13,649 nt of DNA, taken from positions 1 through 13,649 of the forward strand of contig CAZWCX010000161.1 of NCBI GenBank assembly GCA_964632945.1, read 5' to 3'. Of this stretch, positions 7,132 through 13,589 are shown one piece after another; the stretch's first letter is position 1, and the number at the start of each line of letters is the position of its first letter. Below the pieces are notes generated by a model. The model had not been told where the DNA came from and ran no database searches. It saw only the letters and a program-made list of their open reading frames with translations. The translations under genes were made by a program, and so were the position numbers. The stretch comes from CAZWCX01 sp964632945 (GTDB lineage Bacteria; Planctomycetota; MHYJ01; WSZJ01; CAZWCX01).

Positions 7132-7729
7132 ATCGGCCCTCGAGCCACCCTTGCAGCGATTCCTTCTGCGCCGGCGACAACCCCGGCGTCAGCCGTTCCG
7201 CCAACGCGCGCACGTCGATCAGCGGACCGGAATCCGCCGGCCCGGCGACGACGAGCCGCCCGGCGCGCTCGGCCAGCGCCGCGCGCAGGTCCGCCTGCTG
7301 GGCGGGCGCAAGCCCGAGGCGATCCGTCCACGCGGCGACCAGGGCGGCGCCCAATCGGTCGAACACGGGCGCCCACCGGCGCGCCTGCCAGCGCGCGACG
7401 GTCTCGCGCATCTTGAGCGCCACCCGCGGGCGGAAGCCGTGCAGCGCGGCGCGCGCGATGCCGGCGCGGGCCTGGAGCCGGGCCGACTCGGCCTCCCAGC
7501 GCTGCCGCCGCGGGTCCGTCCCCCCGGTCGGGGCGGGCCCGGTCGCGGCCCCACGCTCGCCGGGAGCGGCCGCGGGACCGGCAGGCGCGTTGATCCGCGG
7601 CGCGGACGCCCCGTCCGCGAGACGCTCCACGCGCGCCCATAGGACCCCGGCGAACGCCGCGAGCAGCGCCGCGATCGCAAGCGCCGGCACGGCGGCGCGC
7701 GACCCTGCGGGCGACGGGCCCGGGATCAT
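7130..7729 (-). CDS. Small membrane-anchored protein with LTxxQ-like motifs (second of a pair)
   Basis: 199 residues. The ATG at 7729 overlaps the stop of the preceding gene as ATGA, with GAGGAGGG just upstream, so translation is coupled. Residues ~12-32 are one membrane helix (ALAIAALLAAFAGVLW), followed by an Ala/Gly/Pro-rich linker (40-72). A helical domain then carries LGLAPAQ (138-144) and PGLSPAQ (182-188). These resemble the LTxxQ motif of Spy/CpxP-type periplasmic proteins. The upstream gene has the same plan, so the two look like diverged paralogues. The helix places the domain probably outside the cytoplasm. It is the last gene of the carboxylase/HMG-CoA lyase operon. Role unknown; LTxxQ membership is inferred from motif shape. 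Confidence 0.75.
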   Translation of the reverse strand: MIPGPSPAGSRAAVPALAIAALLAAFAGVLWARVERLADGASAPRINAPAGPAAAPGERGAATGPAPTGGTDPRRQRWEAESARLQARAGIARAALHGFRPRVALKMRETVARWQARRWAPVFDRLGAALVAAWTDRLGLAPAQQADLRAALAERAGRLVVAGPADSGPLIDVRALAERLTPGLSPAQKESLQGWLEGR

Positions 7730-8391
7730 GATCCCTCCTCGCCGAACAGCCGCAGCTCCCCGAGACGCGCGCGCTGTTCCGGCGTCAGCACGCCCTCCAG
7801 TGCGGCGCGCAAGGCCCGCTCCGCCTCCTCGTCGAGCGGCAGAAAGGCCGCCGCGGCGGGCCGGTCGAGGGCGTCCGCCAGCCGCGCCCCGGCGCGTTCC
7901 GCGAGATTCGCGCTCACGCGCACCACGGCCGCGCGGACGGCGGGGACCTGGTCGGGCGCGAGATCGAGCGCGCGCGAAAGGCGTTCCCACCGCCCCGGCA
8001 GCGCCGCGTCCACCCCGGCGCGGACCGCCGCAAGCAGTTCGGCGCGGTAAAGCGCGCGCAATGCGGCCTCCGCGTCGGTCGGCTCCCCCGCCGGCTCCGC
8101 CATGTCCCCGGCTTCCCCCGACGGCAGGCGCCGGTCCGCCTCGCGCTCCAGCAGCGAGATCTCCCGCTCCATCCCGGTCGAAAAGGCATCGACGACGCCG
8201 GCGAGCGGGTCGGACCCCGCCCGGTCGGCGGGCGCGGCTCGGATCGACTCGCGAACGCCCGCCGAATCCGCCGGCTGCGACCGGGCGGCCGCTTCGAGCG
8301 ACGCGAGGCGGACGTGCGCGAGCGCGAGGAGCGCGTACGCGGCGACGAGCAGCAGGGAAGCCGCGGCGCGGGTGCGGGCGACGGGGCTCAT
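7726..8391 (-). CDS. Small membrane-anchored protein with LTxxQ-like motifs (first of a pair)
   Basis: 221 residues. The ATG at 8391 overlaps the HMG-CoA lyase stop as ATGA, and its own stop overlaps the next start the same way. The N-terminus has a single membrane helix (~10-30: ASLLLVAAYALLALAHV). A variable segment follows with an acidic/basic helix (EREISLLEREADRR, ~75-88). The C-terminal helical region holds LDLAPDQ (142-148) and GVLTPEQ (200-206). Both match the LTxxQ style and the positions in the neighbouring protein (there 138 and 182). The pair probably arose by tandem duplication and may form a complex at the membrane. No metal ligands stand out. Why such proteins are translationally coupled to HMG-CoA lyase is not explained by known leucine operons. 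Confidence 0.75.
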   Translation of the reverse strand: MSPVARTRAAASLLLVAAYALLALAHVRLASLEAAARSQPADSAGVRESIRAAPADRAGSDPLAGVVDAFSTGMEREISLLEREADRRLPSGEAGDMAEPAGEPTDAEAALRALYRAELLAAVRAGVDAALPGRWERLSRALDLAPDQVPAVRAAVVRVSANLAERAGARLADALDRPAAAAFLPLDEEAERALRAALEGVLTPEQRARLGELRLFGEEGS

Positions 8392-9254
8392 TTCCCCGGC
8401 TCCGCCAGCGGTCGGCCGAGCGCCGCGGCCAGGAGGTCGCGGGCAGCGCCGAGCGCGCCGAGATCGACTTCGACCCCGGCCCCCGCGCCGCGCAGGGCGC
8501 GCACGACCGCCTCGGTGGCCACGTTCCCCGCCGCGCCGGGCGCGTACGGGCAACCGCCGATCCCCGCGACGCTCGAATCGAACGTCCCGATGCCCATGCG
8601 GTGGGACTCGAGCACGTTGACCACCGCGCCGCCGTAGGTGTCGTGAAAGTGCATCGCCAGCCGGGACGCCGGCACGTGCGGCAGGAGCCGCTCCAGCAGC
8701 TCGCGCACTTCGCCGGGGACGGCCTTGCCGATCGTGTCGCCCACCGACACCTCCTGCACGCCGGCGTCGATCAATCGGCGAATCACCTCGACCGCGCGCG
8801 CGGCCATCACGCGGCCTTCGTACGGACACCAGAACGCGGTCGAGACATACCCGCGGACCTCCACCCCCTCGCGGCGCGCCCGCTCGAGCACCGGGGCGAA
8901 GCGCTCGAACGACTCGTCGATCGAGGCGTTGATGTTCTTGCGGTTGAAGGTCTCGCTCGCCGCCGTGAAGACGGCGACGCGGCGCACCCCGACTTCGAGC
9001 GCGCGTTCCAGTCCCTGGAGGTTCGGCACCAGGGCGGAGTAGACCACGCCGGGGGCGCGGGCGATCCGGCGGAAGACCTCGGCGGCGTCGGCGAGCTGCG
9101 GCACCCACTTGGGCGAGACGAACGCGCTCACCTCGATCTCCGCCGGCCGCGCGTCCGAGAGCGCGTCGACCAGCGCCACCTTCACCTCGGTGGGCAGGAT
9201 CGTCTTCTCGTTCTGCAGCCCGTCGCGCGGGCCGACCTCGACGATGCGGATCAT
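8388..9254 (-). CDS. mvaB: Hydroxymethylglutaryl-CoA lyase
   Basis: Cleaves 3-hydroxy-3-methylglutaryl-CoA to acetoacetate and acetyl-CoA, the last step of leucine degradation, in the cytoplasm. 288 residues, close to the usual ~300. The DRE-TIM TIM-barrel signature GPRDGLQNE gives Arg10 and Asp11. Metal-binding His202 and His204 lie in MHFHD. The family signature SVAGIGGCPYAPGAAGN holds catalytic Cys235. The Cys-containing loop separates it from isopropylmalate and homocitrate synthases. Start ATG at 9254 gives MIRIVEVGPRDG, as in the family; GGAG is 11 bases upstream, a little far. It follows the biotin carrier gene after 74 bases and is coupled by ATGA to the next gene. No defect is seen. 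Confidence 0.95.
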   Translation of the reverse strand: MIRIVEVGPRDGLQNEKTILPTEVKVALVDALSDARPAEIEVSAFVSPKWVPQLADAAEVFRRIARAPGVVYSALVPNLQGLERALEVGVRRVAVFTAASETFNRKNINASIDESFERFAPVLERARREGVEVRGYVSTAFWCPYEGRVMAARAVEVIRRLIDAGVQEVSVGDTIGKAVPGEVRELLERLLPHVPASRLAMHFHDTYGGAVVNVLESHRMGIGTFDSSVAGIGGCPYAPGAAGNVATEAVVRALRGAGAGVEVDLGALGAARDLLAAALGRPLAEPGK

Positions 9255-9275
9255 GGCTGCCGTCGCTCCGCCGCG

Positions 9276-9293
9276 CCCGCCTGCGCCGGCGGG
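9276..9293 (-). other. Hairpin between biotin carrier gene and HMG-CoA lyase gene
   Basis: CCCGCC (9276-9281) and GGCGGG (9288-9293) with a 6-base loop lie in the 74-base gap, about 20 bases before the mvaB start. No T tract follows. It could act in mRNA processing or differential expression within the operon. Confidence 0.35.
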
Positions 9294-9328
9294 GGCCTGA
9301 ATCCGTGTTCCGACTCCGTCCCCCGCCC

Positions 9329-9712
9329 TCAGGCGCCTTTCTCTCCCTCGACGATCTCGGTCAGCTTCGCGAGCGTGCGTCCAAGGTCGACCAATTCGCC
9401 TTCCTTGCAGAAGACGCCCTCCACCGTCGCCTCGTACGGGGCCTGGAGCTGGTACTCCATCTTCATCGCCTCGAGGATGAGCAAGACCTGTCCCGCGGAA
9501 ACCCGATCGCCCGTCCGGGTCTGGACCTTGACCACGCGGGCGGTCATCGGCGCGCGGAGTTCGTCGTGATGGACCTTCCCGCGCTCCTCCCCCGAACGTT
9601 CGGGCGCGAAGAAGCGGGCCCGCCCGGACCAGCCGACCCAGACGCCCGCGGGGGTGCGCACGACCGCCAACCGCCGGCGGCGGCCGCCCGATTCGTCCAG
9701 GATCCAACCCAT
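9329..9712 (-). CDS. Biotin carboxyl carrier protein of an acyl-CoA carboxylase
   Basis: 127 residues. The biotin attachment motif EAMKME places the modified lysine at 84, inside a hammerhead-like biotinyl domain (~52-127: APMTARVVKV to LAKLTEIVE). The ~50 residues before it (RRRRLAVVRTPAGVWVGWSG) look like the end of the BT linker domain of fused 3-methylcrotonyl/propionyl-CoA carboxylase alpha subunits, shortened. The ATG at 9712 lies eight bases after the carboxylase stop. An in-frame GTG at 9724 overlapping that stop (GTGA) is an alternative that adds four residues. It carries CO2 from the biotin carboxylase to a carboxyltransferase that is not in the window. With mvaB next, 3-methylcrotonyl-CoA is the likely substrate, but propionyl- or acetyl-CoA cannot be excluded. 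Confidence 0.92.
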   Translation of the reverse strand: MGWILDESGGRRRRLAVVRTPAGVWVGWSGRARFFAPERSGEERGKVHHDELRAPMTARVVKVQTRTGDRVSAGQVLLILEAMKMEYQLQAPYEATVEGVFCKEGELVDLGRTLAKLTEIVEGEKGA

Positions 9713-9720
9713 CGTCGCGC

Positions 9721-11172
9721 TCACCCGTTCATGCGGAAGCCGCCGAGGCCGCTCCACGGCGACCAGCGGTCCGCGGGCCCGCCGCCGTCCCCGCCCGTCT
9801 CGGCCCGGCCGGCGAGCGCGCGTCGCGCCGCGGCCTGCACGAAGTCGGGAATCGCGGGCTCCGGCCATTTCGAGTTTTCCAACGTGGTCGTGTAGGTTTC
9901 CCCTTTGACGAACGCGTCGCTCTCCAGCACCTCGATCAGATACCCCTGATTGGTGGTCACGCCCAGGAGCACCGTCTCGCGCAGCGCCTCGATCTGGCGC
10001 GCGCGCGCGTGGGCGCGGTCGCGTCCATGGGCGATGATCTTGGCGAGCAGCGGATCGTAGTGCGAGCCGACCTCCCCGCCCGCGCGAATGCCGGAGTCGA
10101 CGCGCACGCCCGGACGCAGCGGCCACTCGAGCATCAACACCGGCCCGGTCTGGGGGAGGAAATTCGCGTACGGATCCTCGGCGTTGAGCCGAACCTCGAT
10201 CGCGTGACCCCGGGGCGGCACGCGGGCGGGGATGCGCCCGCCCGCCGCGATCTCGACCTGGGCCATCACGAGGTCGATCCCGGTGAGCGCCTCGGTGACC
10301 GGGTGCTCGACCTGGAGACGGGCGTTGACCTCGAGGAAATAGTGCCCCTGGTCGGGTCCGACCAGGAACTCGACGGTCCCGGCGTTGGCGTAGCCGACCG
10401 CGCGCGCGAGCCGCTCGGCGGACTCGAAGAGGCCCGCGCGGGTCTTCTCGGTGATCCCGGGCGAGGGGGCCTCCTCGACGATCTTCTGGTAGCGGCGCTG
10501 CAGGCTGCACTCGCGCTCGCCGAGCGCGACGGCGTCCTTGCCGTCGGCGAGGATCTGGACCTCGACGTGGCGGGCGGGGAAGACGTATTTTTCGACCAGC
10601 ATGCGCGCATCGTCGAACGCCGCCACCGCCTCCCGGCGCGCTCCTTCGAACGCGCCGTCGAGGTCGGCCTCCGCGCGGACCAGGCGCATCCCCTTTCCGC
10701 CGCCGCCGCCCGCGGCCTTGAGCAGGATCGGATAGCCGACCTTCGCGGCGGCCTCCCGCGCGGAGGCGACCGTATCGCACTCGCTCGCGCCCGGCACCAC
10801 GGGAACGCCGATCCGCTCCGCGGTGGCGCGCGAGCCGCGCTTGTCGCCGAGCGCGACCATCGCCTCCGGAGACGGGCCGATGAAGACCAGTCCGGCCTCG
10901 CGGCAGGCGCGCGCAAACGGTGCGCTCTGCGAAAGGAAGCCGTAGCCGGGGTGCACCGCGGTCGCCCCGGTCTTGCGCGCCGCCGCCAGCACGGCCGGGA
11001 TGTCGAGATAGGCGCGCGGAGCCCCCAGCCCGACGGCCTCATCGGCCAGCCCGGTGTGCGGCGCGTCGGCATCCACGTCGGTGAAAAGCGCGACGGACGG
11101 CAGCGACATCTCGCGCAGCGTGCGCAGGATGCGGCAGGCGATCTCGCCGCGGTTGGCGACCAGGACCTTCAT
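9721..11172 (-). CDS. Biotin carboxylase subunit of an acyl-CoA carboxylase (probably 3-methylcrotonyl-CoA carboxylase)
   Basis: ATP-grasp enzyme that carboxylates biotin with bicarbonate and ATP. 483 residues. N-terminal biotin carboxylase domain begins KVLVANRGEIACRI. The ATP Gly-rich loop AAGGGGGKGMR is at 153-163 and RRYQKIVEEAPSP at ~226-238. The active-site strand EVNARLQVEH is at 281-290, followed by the C-terminal BC domain. After ~445 an Ala/Gly linker ends in SPWSGLGGFRMNG, which resembles the junction leading into the BT domain of fused alpha subunits, where this protein stops. It is about 35 residues longer than a stand-alone AccC. The ATG at 11172 is the family start (MKVLVANRGE). 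It has no Shine-Dalgarno, and the -10 box ends seven bases before it, so the mRNA may be leaderless. First gene of the operon. Confidence 0.94.
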   Translation of the reverse strand: MKVLVANRGEIACRILRTLREMSLPSVALFTDVDADAPHTGLADEAVGLGAPRAYLDIPAVLAAARKTGATAVHPGYGFLSQSAPFARACREAGLVFIGPSPEAMVALGDKRGSRATAERIGVPVVPGASECDTVASAREAAAKVGYPILLKAAGGGGGKGMRLVRAEADLDGAFEGARREAVAAFDDARMLVEKYVFPARHVEVQILADGKDAVALGERECSLQRRYQKIVEEAPSPGITEKTRAGLFESAERLARAVGYANAGTVEFLVGPDQGHYFLEVNARLQVEHPVTEALTGIDLVMAQVEIAAGGRIPARVPPRGHAIEVRLNAEDPYANFLPQTGPVLMLEWPLRPGVRVDSGIRAGGEVGSHYDPLLAKIIAHGRDRAHARARQIEALRETVLLGVTTNQGYLIEVLESDAFVKGETYTTTLENSKWPEPAIPDFVQAAARRALAGRAETGGDGGGPADRWSPWSGLGGFRMNG

Positions 11173-11179
11173 GCGCGCC

Positions 11180-11208
11180 CTTATACCCGTCCCGCGGGGC
11201 GCTGTCGA
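11180..11208 (-). promoter_or_regulatory. Promoter of the carboxylase/HMG-CoA lyase operon, predicted leaderless
   Basis: On the minus strand TCGACA (11203-11208, five of six) and TATAAG (11180-11185, five of six) are spaced by 17 bases. Only seven bases (GGCGCGC) separate the -10 box from the A of the ATG at 11172, so the normal start distance puts +1 on or next to the start codon. Confidence 0.7.
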
Positions 11209-11236
11209 CCGAATCCCGATCGACGACCGGGTCGAC
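11204..11236. promoter_or_regulatory. Possible operator: three TCGAC sites in the divergent control region
   Basis: GTCGACC (11204-11210) and GGTCGAC (11230-11236) are perfect inverted 7-base arms. A further TCGAC lies between them at 11220-11224. The left arm overlaps the -35 box of the carboxylase operon, and the right arm lies 14 bases from the -35 box of the divergent gene. A single regulator could thus control both. GTCGAC is itself palindromic and not rare at this GC content, so this is tentative. Confidence 0.35.
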
Positions 11237-11250
11237 GGCGCGAAAACCCG

Positions 11251-11280
11251 TTGCCCCCGGCCGGCGCCCCGCCGTACCAT
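11251..11280 (+). promoter_or_regulatory. Candidate promoter of the zinc-ribbon membrane gene pair
   Basis: TTGCCC (11251-11256) and TACCAT (11275-11280), each four of six to consensus, with an 18-base spacer. Start would be near 11287, about 22 bases before the ATG at 11309. The same TTGCCC -35 is seen at 6160. Confidence 0.4.
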
Positions 11281-11308
11281 GGCCCGGCTCCCGCGATTCG
11301 GAGGCTCG

Positions 11309-11947
11309 ATGTCCCTCACCGCCTGCCCCCGCTGCCGGTCCCCGCTCGACGCCGGCGAGAACTTCTGCGGGGCGTGCGGCAACCCGCTGCGCGTCCCGGC
11401 GGAGGCGCGCCGCGAGTGGCTCGACCGGCTGCGCACCATCGCCGAGCGCCAGCGCCACCTGCAAACCATCCGAAGCGGCCGCAACTGGATCCTCTTCGTC
11501 GCGGTCCTCCAACTCCTCGGCGGGCTGCTGGTCGCGGCCGCCCTCGCCCACACCGTGAATCTCGATCTCCAAAAGACGCAGGCCGCGCGGGATGCCCTGA
11601 CGGAACCCGAGCGCGACGCCTTCGACGCGCAGTTCCAGCGGGAGACGACCCAGACCTGGGGACAATACTCGGCGCAGCGGCAGCGCCTCCCGCTCGTGCT
11701 CCTCGCGGTCACCGGCGTGCTCTTCTGCGTCTATCTCGCCCTTTGGCTGTGGGCGCGCATCGCCCCCTTCCCCGCGGCCCTGCTGGCGCTCATCCTGTAC
11801 TCGACGCTGCTGGTGGTCGCGATGCTCACCGACCCGCTGAGCGCGGCGAAAGGGTGGCTTTTCCACCTCCTGATCGTGGGGGGCCTCAGCAAGGCGGTCG
11901 CGTCGGCGTATCGCTTCCGTCGCCTGCTGGACCGGCCGGCGGCATGA
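11309..11947 (+). CDS. Zinc-ribbon membrane protein, four predicted helices
   Basis: Function not recognised. 212 residues. The ATG at 11309 has GGAGG just upstream (11300-11304); an ATG at 11279 in frame lacks a ribosome site and overlaps the -10 box. The N-terminus is a zinc ribbon with Cys6-x2-Cys9 and Cys20-x2-Cys23 (CPRCRSPL ... FCGACGNPL). A charged helical part (30-58, rich in Arg and Glu) follows. Membrane helices lie at about 60-80, 127-150, 152-173 and 181-200, and the loop 85-125 is hydrophilic. The stop overlaps the start of the CPBP protease gene (ATGA), so the two are translationally coupled and probably work together. Such ribbon-plus-membrane proteins are widespread in bacteria with unknown roles. 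Confidence 0.8.
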   Translation: MSLTACPRCRSPLDAGENFCGACGNPLRVPAEARREWLDRLRTIAERQRHLQTIRSGRNWILFVAVLQLLGGLLVAAALAHTVNLDLQKTQAARDALTEPERDAFDAQFQRETTQTWGQYSAQRQRLPLVLLAVTGVLFCVYLALWLWARIAPFPAALLALILYSTLLVVAMLTDPLSAAKGWLFHLLIVGGLSKAVASAYRFRRLLDRPAA

Positions 11948-12804
11948 GCGAGACCCCTGCGCCGGAAGTGCCCGGCCCGCCCGCGCCCGCGGGGGAGGCG
12001 ACGCCGCCGCGCGCGCAGTTCTGCTCCGCCTGCCGCCGCCTGCTCAAGCCGGGGGCGGCCTTTTGCACCCACTGCGGCCACCGCGCCGGCGCGCCGGCGG
12101 CCCCGCGCGCCCCGCGCGAGCGTTTCACCGCCGTCCGCTCGCGGGTCGAACGGGAATGGGGACGCGTCCGCTTCGCCCTGCTCTTCTACCTCGCCCTCCT
12201 CGGGGTCCAGATCGTCACGGCGATCGCCTTCGCGGCGCTGGGACACGACGCCACGGCCCTGGCGGTCGGAGCGTTCGTGCTCGCCATCGTCACCCTGCTG
12301 GGCGCCGCGCGACGGTGGGACGTGGTCGGGGGTTTCCTGGCGCGCTTCGGGGCGCCGGCCTGGTCGGGGATCGCGGTGGCCGCGGCCGTCCCCCTCTTCG
12401 CCGCCGTCCACGCCTTCGTCTATGGGCTGCAATGGGTCTTCCGCTCCCCCGCCCCTCCCCTGCTCGAAAAGTTCGCCGGTTTGCCGGCCTGGTGGCCCAT
12501 CCTCCTCATCTGCCTGGCCCCGGCCTGTCTGGAGGAGATCGCCTTCCGCGGCACGATCTTCGGCGTCCTCGCCCGTCACATCCGCGTCCGCGACGCCCTG
12601 ATCGTCTCCTCGGTGGCGTTCGCGATCCTGCACCTCTCCCCGTTCTCGCTGCTGTCGCACACCGTGCTCGGGCTGTGGTTCGGCTGGCTTCGGAACCGGT
12701 CCGACAGCCTGTGGCCGTCCATGCTGGCGCATTTCCTGCACAATGGGCTCGTGCTCGCGAACGCGCACCTGGGCGTGCTGCCGGTCTGGACCCCGCCCGG
12801 CTAG
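11944..12804 (+). CDS. CPBP/Abi-family intramembrane protease with N-terminal zinc ribbon
   Basis: Member of the CAAX protease/bacteriocin-processing (CPBP, Abi) family: polytopic membrane metal-dependent or glutamate intramembrane proteases related to Rce1. 286 residues. The zinc ribbon has Cys27-x2-Cys30 and Cys41-x2-Cys44 (FCSACRRLL ... FCTHCGHRAG). Membrane helices run from ~76 to 280. Family motifs are complete: EEIAFR with Glu197, Glu198 and Arg202; FAILH with His230; HFLHN with His263 and Asn267. All catalytic positions are present, so it is probably active. The substrate cannot be told; relatives act in bacteriocin immunity, protein maturation or signalling. The start overlaps the preceding stop (ATGA), and the stop shares CTAG with the converging gene. 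The ribbon fusion mirrors its partner protein and may mediate their contact. Confidence 0.92.
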   Translation: MSETPAPEVPGPPAPAGEATPPRAQFCSACRRLLKPGAAFCTHCGHRAGAPAAPRAPRERFTAVRSRVEREWGRVRFALLFYLALLGVQIVTAIAFAALGHDATALAVGAFVLAIVTLLGAARRWDVVGGFLARFGAPAWSGIAVAAAVPLFAAVHAFVYGLQWVFRSPAPPLLEKFAGLPAWWPILLICLAPACLEEIAFRGTIFGVLARHIRVRDALIVSSVAFAILHLSPFSLLSHTVLGLWFGWLRNRSDSLWPSMLAHFLHNGLVLANAHLGVLPVWTPPG

Positions 12805-13568
12805 TCGGGGCCGGCGGACGGTGCCGCCGGCGGGGCGAGGAAGCGGAGCGCTTCATCCGCGACTGCCGGCGCGTCGGGCCGGAACAGCCTCCGGAAGCCG
12901 GCGAATGCGGCCGCCCCCTGGGCGGAAGTCGCGCCGGGGGCGACGATGACGATCGGGTCCGGGAGCGCGCTCGACCAGCGCAGGCCGGAGGCCTGCCGCT
13001 CCTCGGGGAGCATGCGCCGGCCGATCGTCCCCGGCCGCTCGACCACGAGGCGGTGCCGGATCGCGTGGGCGCCCCGGGTCAGGTCGGTGCGGAGCGCACA
13101 CGGGACGTTCAGCACCCCCGACTCTCCCCCCTCCAGCAGCGTCTCCCACACCGTGGCGCCGCCGACCGGTTCGACCGCGCCGCGCACCGCGAACACGCGC
13201 ACGCGCCGCGGCGTGGAATGGGCGTTCTGCAGGAACACGGACAGGAGCAGTTCCGCCCCCGGCGCCGCCTCGTCGGGCACCGGGAGGGTGAGGAATTGCA
13301 CCCCCTTGACTTCGTGCAATCCCGAGAGGCGCAGGTCCTCGCGCAGAACGTCCCGGTGCGCCACGACCTTGGAGGCCTCCGAGGTGTAGTAGAGAGCGAG
13401 CGGAATCCCGGTCGGGAGCAGGAAAAGGCCGCCGAAGATGAGGACGCCGACGAGGGCCTTGCCGGGAGCGTGGCCCTGCATCATGGCGGCGATGAGCGGG
13501 ACGAGGAGGAGGACTCCGAGCCCGAAAATGATCCAGCAGAGGATCCGCGCGCTCCGACCCAGATACAT
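12801..13568 (-). CDS. Uncharacterised membrane protein with two N-terminal helices
   Basis: No family recognised. 255 residues. The ATG at 13568 has GGGAGG about eight bases upstream. Two membrane helices lie at ~8-30 (ILCWIIFGLGVLLLVPLIAA) and ~38-61 (ALVGVLIFGGLFLLPTGIPL). A soluble part of ~195 residues follows, rich in beta-prone stretches such as ELLLSVFLQNAHSTPRRVRV and HAIRHRLVVERPG. With two helices both ends would be on the same side, probably the cytoplasm. One Cys (NVPCALRT) and a disordered Ala/Pro tail are seen. It converges on the CPBP gene, with both stop codons formed by one CTAG (12801-12804). No confident promoter was found in the 81 bases up to the window end. Confidence 0.75.
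   Translation of the reverse strand: MYLGRSARILCWIIFGLGVLLLVPLIAAMMQGHAPGKALVGVLIFGGLFLLPTGIPLALYYTSEASKVVAHRDVLREDLRLSGLHEVKGVQFLTLPVPDEAAPGAELLLSVFLQNAHSTPRRVRVFAVRGAVEPVGGATVWETLLEGGESGVLNVPCALRTDLTRGAHAIRHRLVVERPGTIGRRMLPEERQASGLRWSSALPDPIVIVAPGATSAQGAAAFAGFRRLFRPDAPAVADEALRFLAPPAAPSAGPD
12810..12831 (+). terminator. Hairpin after the CPBP gene, inside the converging gene
   Basis: GCCGGCGG (12810-12817) and CCGCCGGC (12824-12831), perfect 8-base arms with a 6-base loop, start six bases after the CPBP stop. They lie in the last codons of the minus-strand gene, encoding its Ala/Pro-rich tail. It has no T tract. It could end plus-strand transcription or merely reflect Ala/Pro coding at high GC. 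Confidence 0.4.
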
Positions 13569-13589
13569 CCGCGGCCCTCCCGGCGGCTC

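Noticed and set aside
7413..9569. 718-codon plus-strand open frame
   Set aside because: Antisense to the membrane pair and HMG-CoA lyase; Arg/Pro/Ala-rich shadow frame.
10009..11943. Very long plus-strand frame running into the CPBP gene
   Set aside because: The upstream part is antisense to biotin carboxylase and out of frame with the zinc-ribbon gene. Only the section from 11944 is a real gene.
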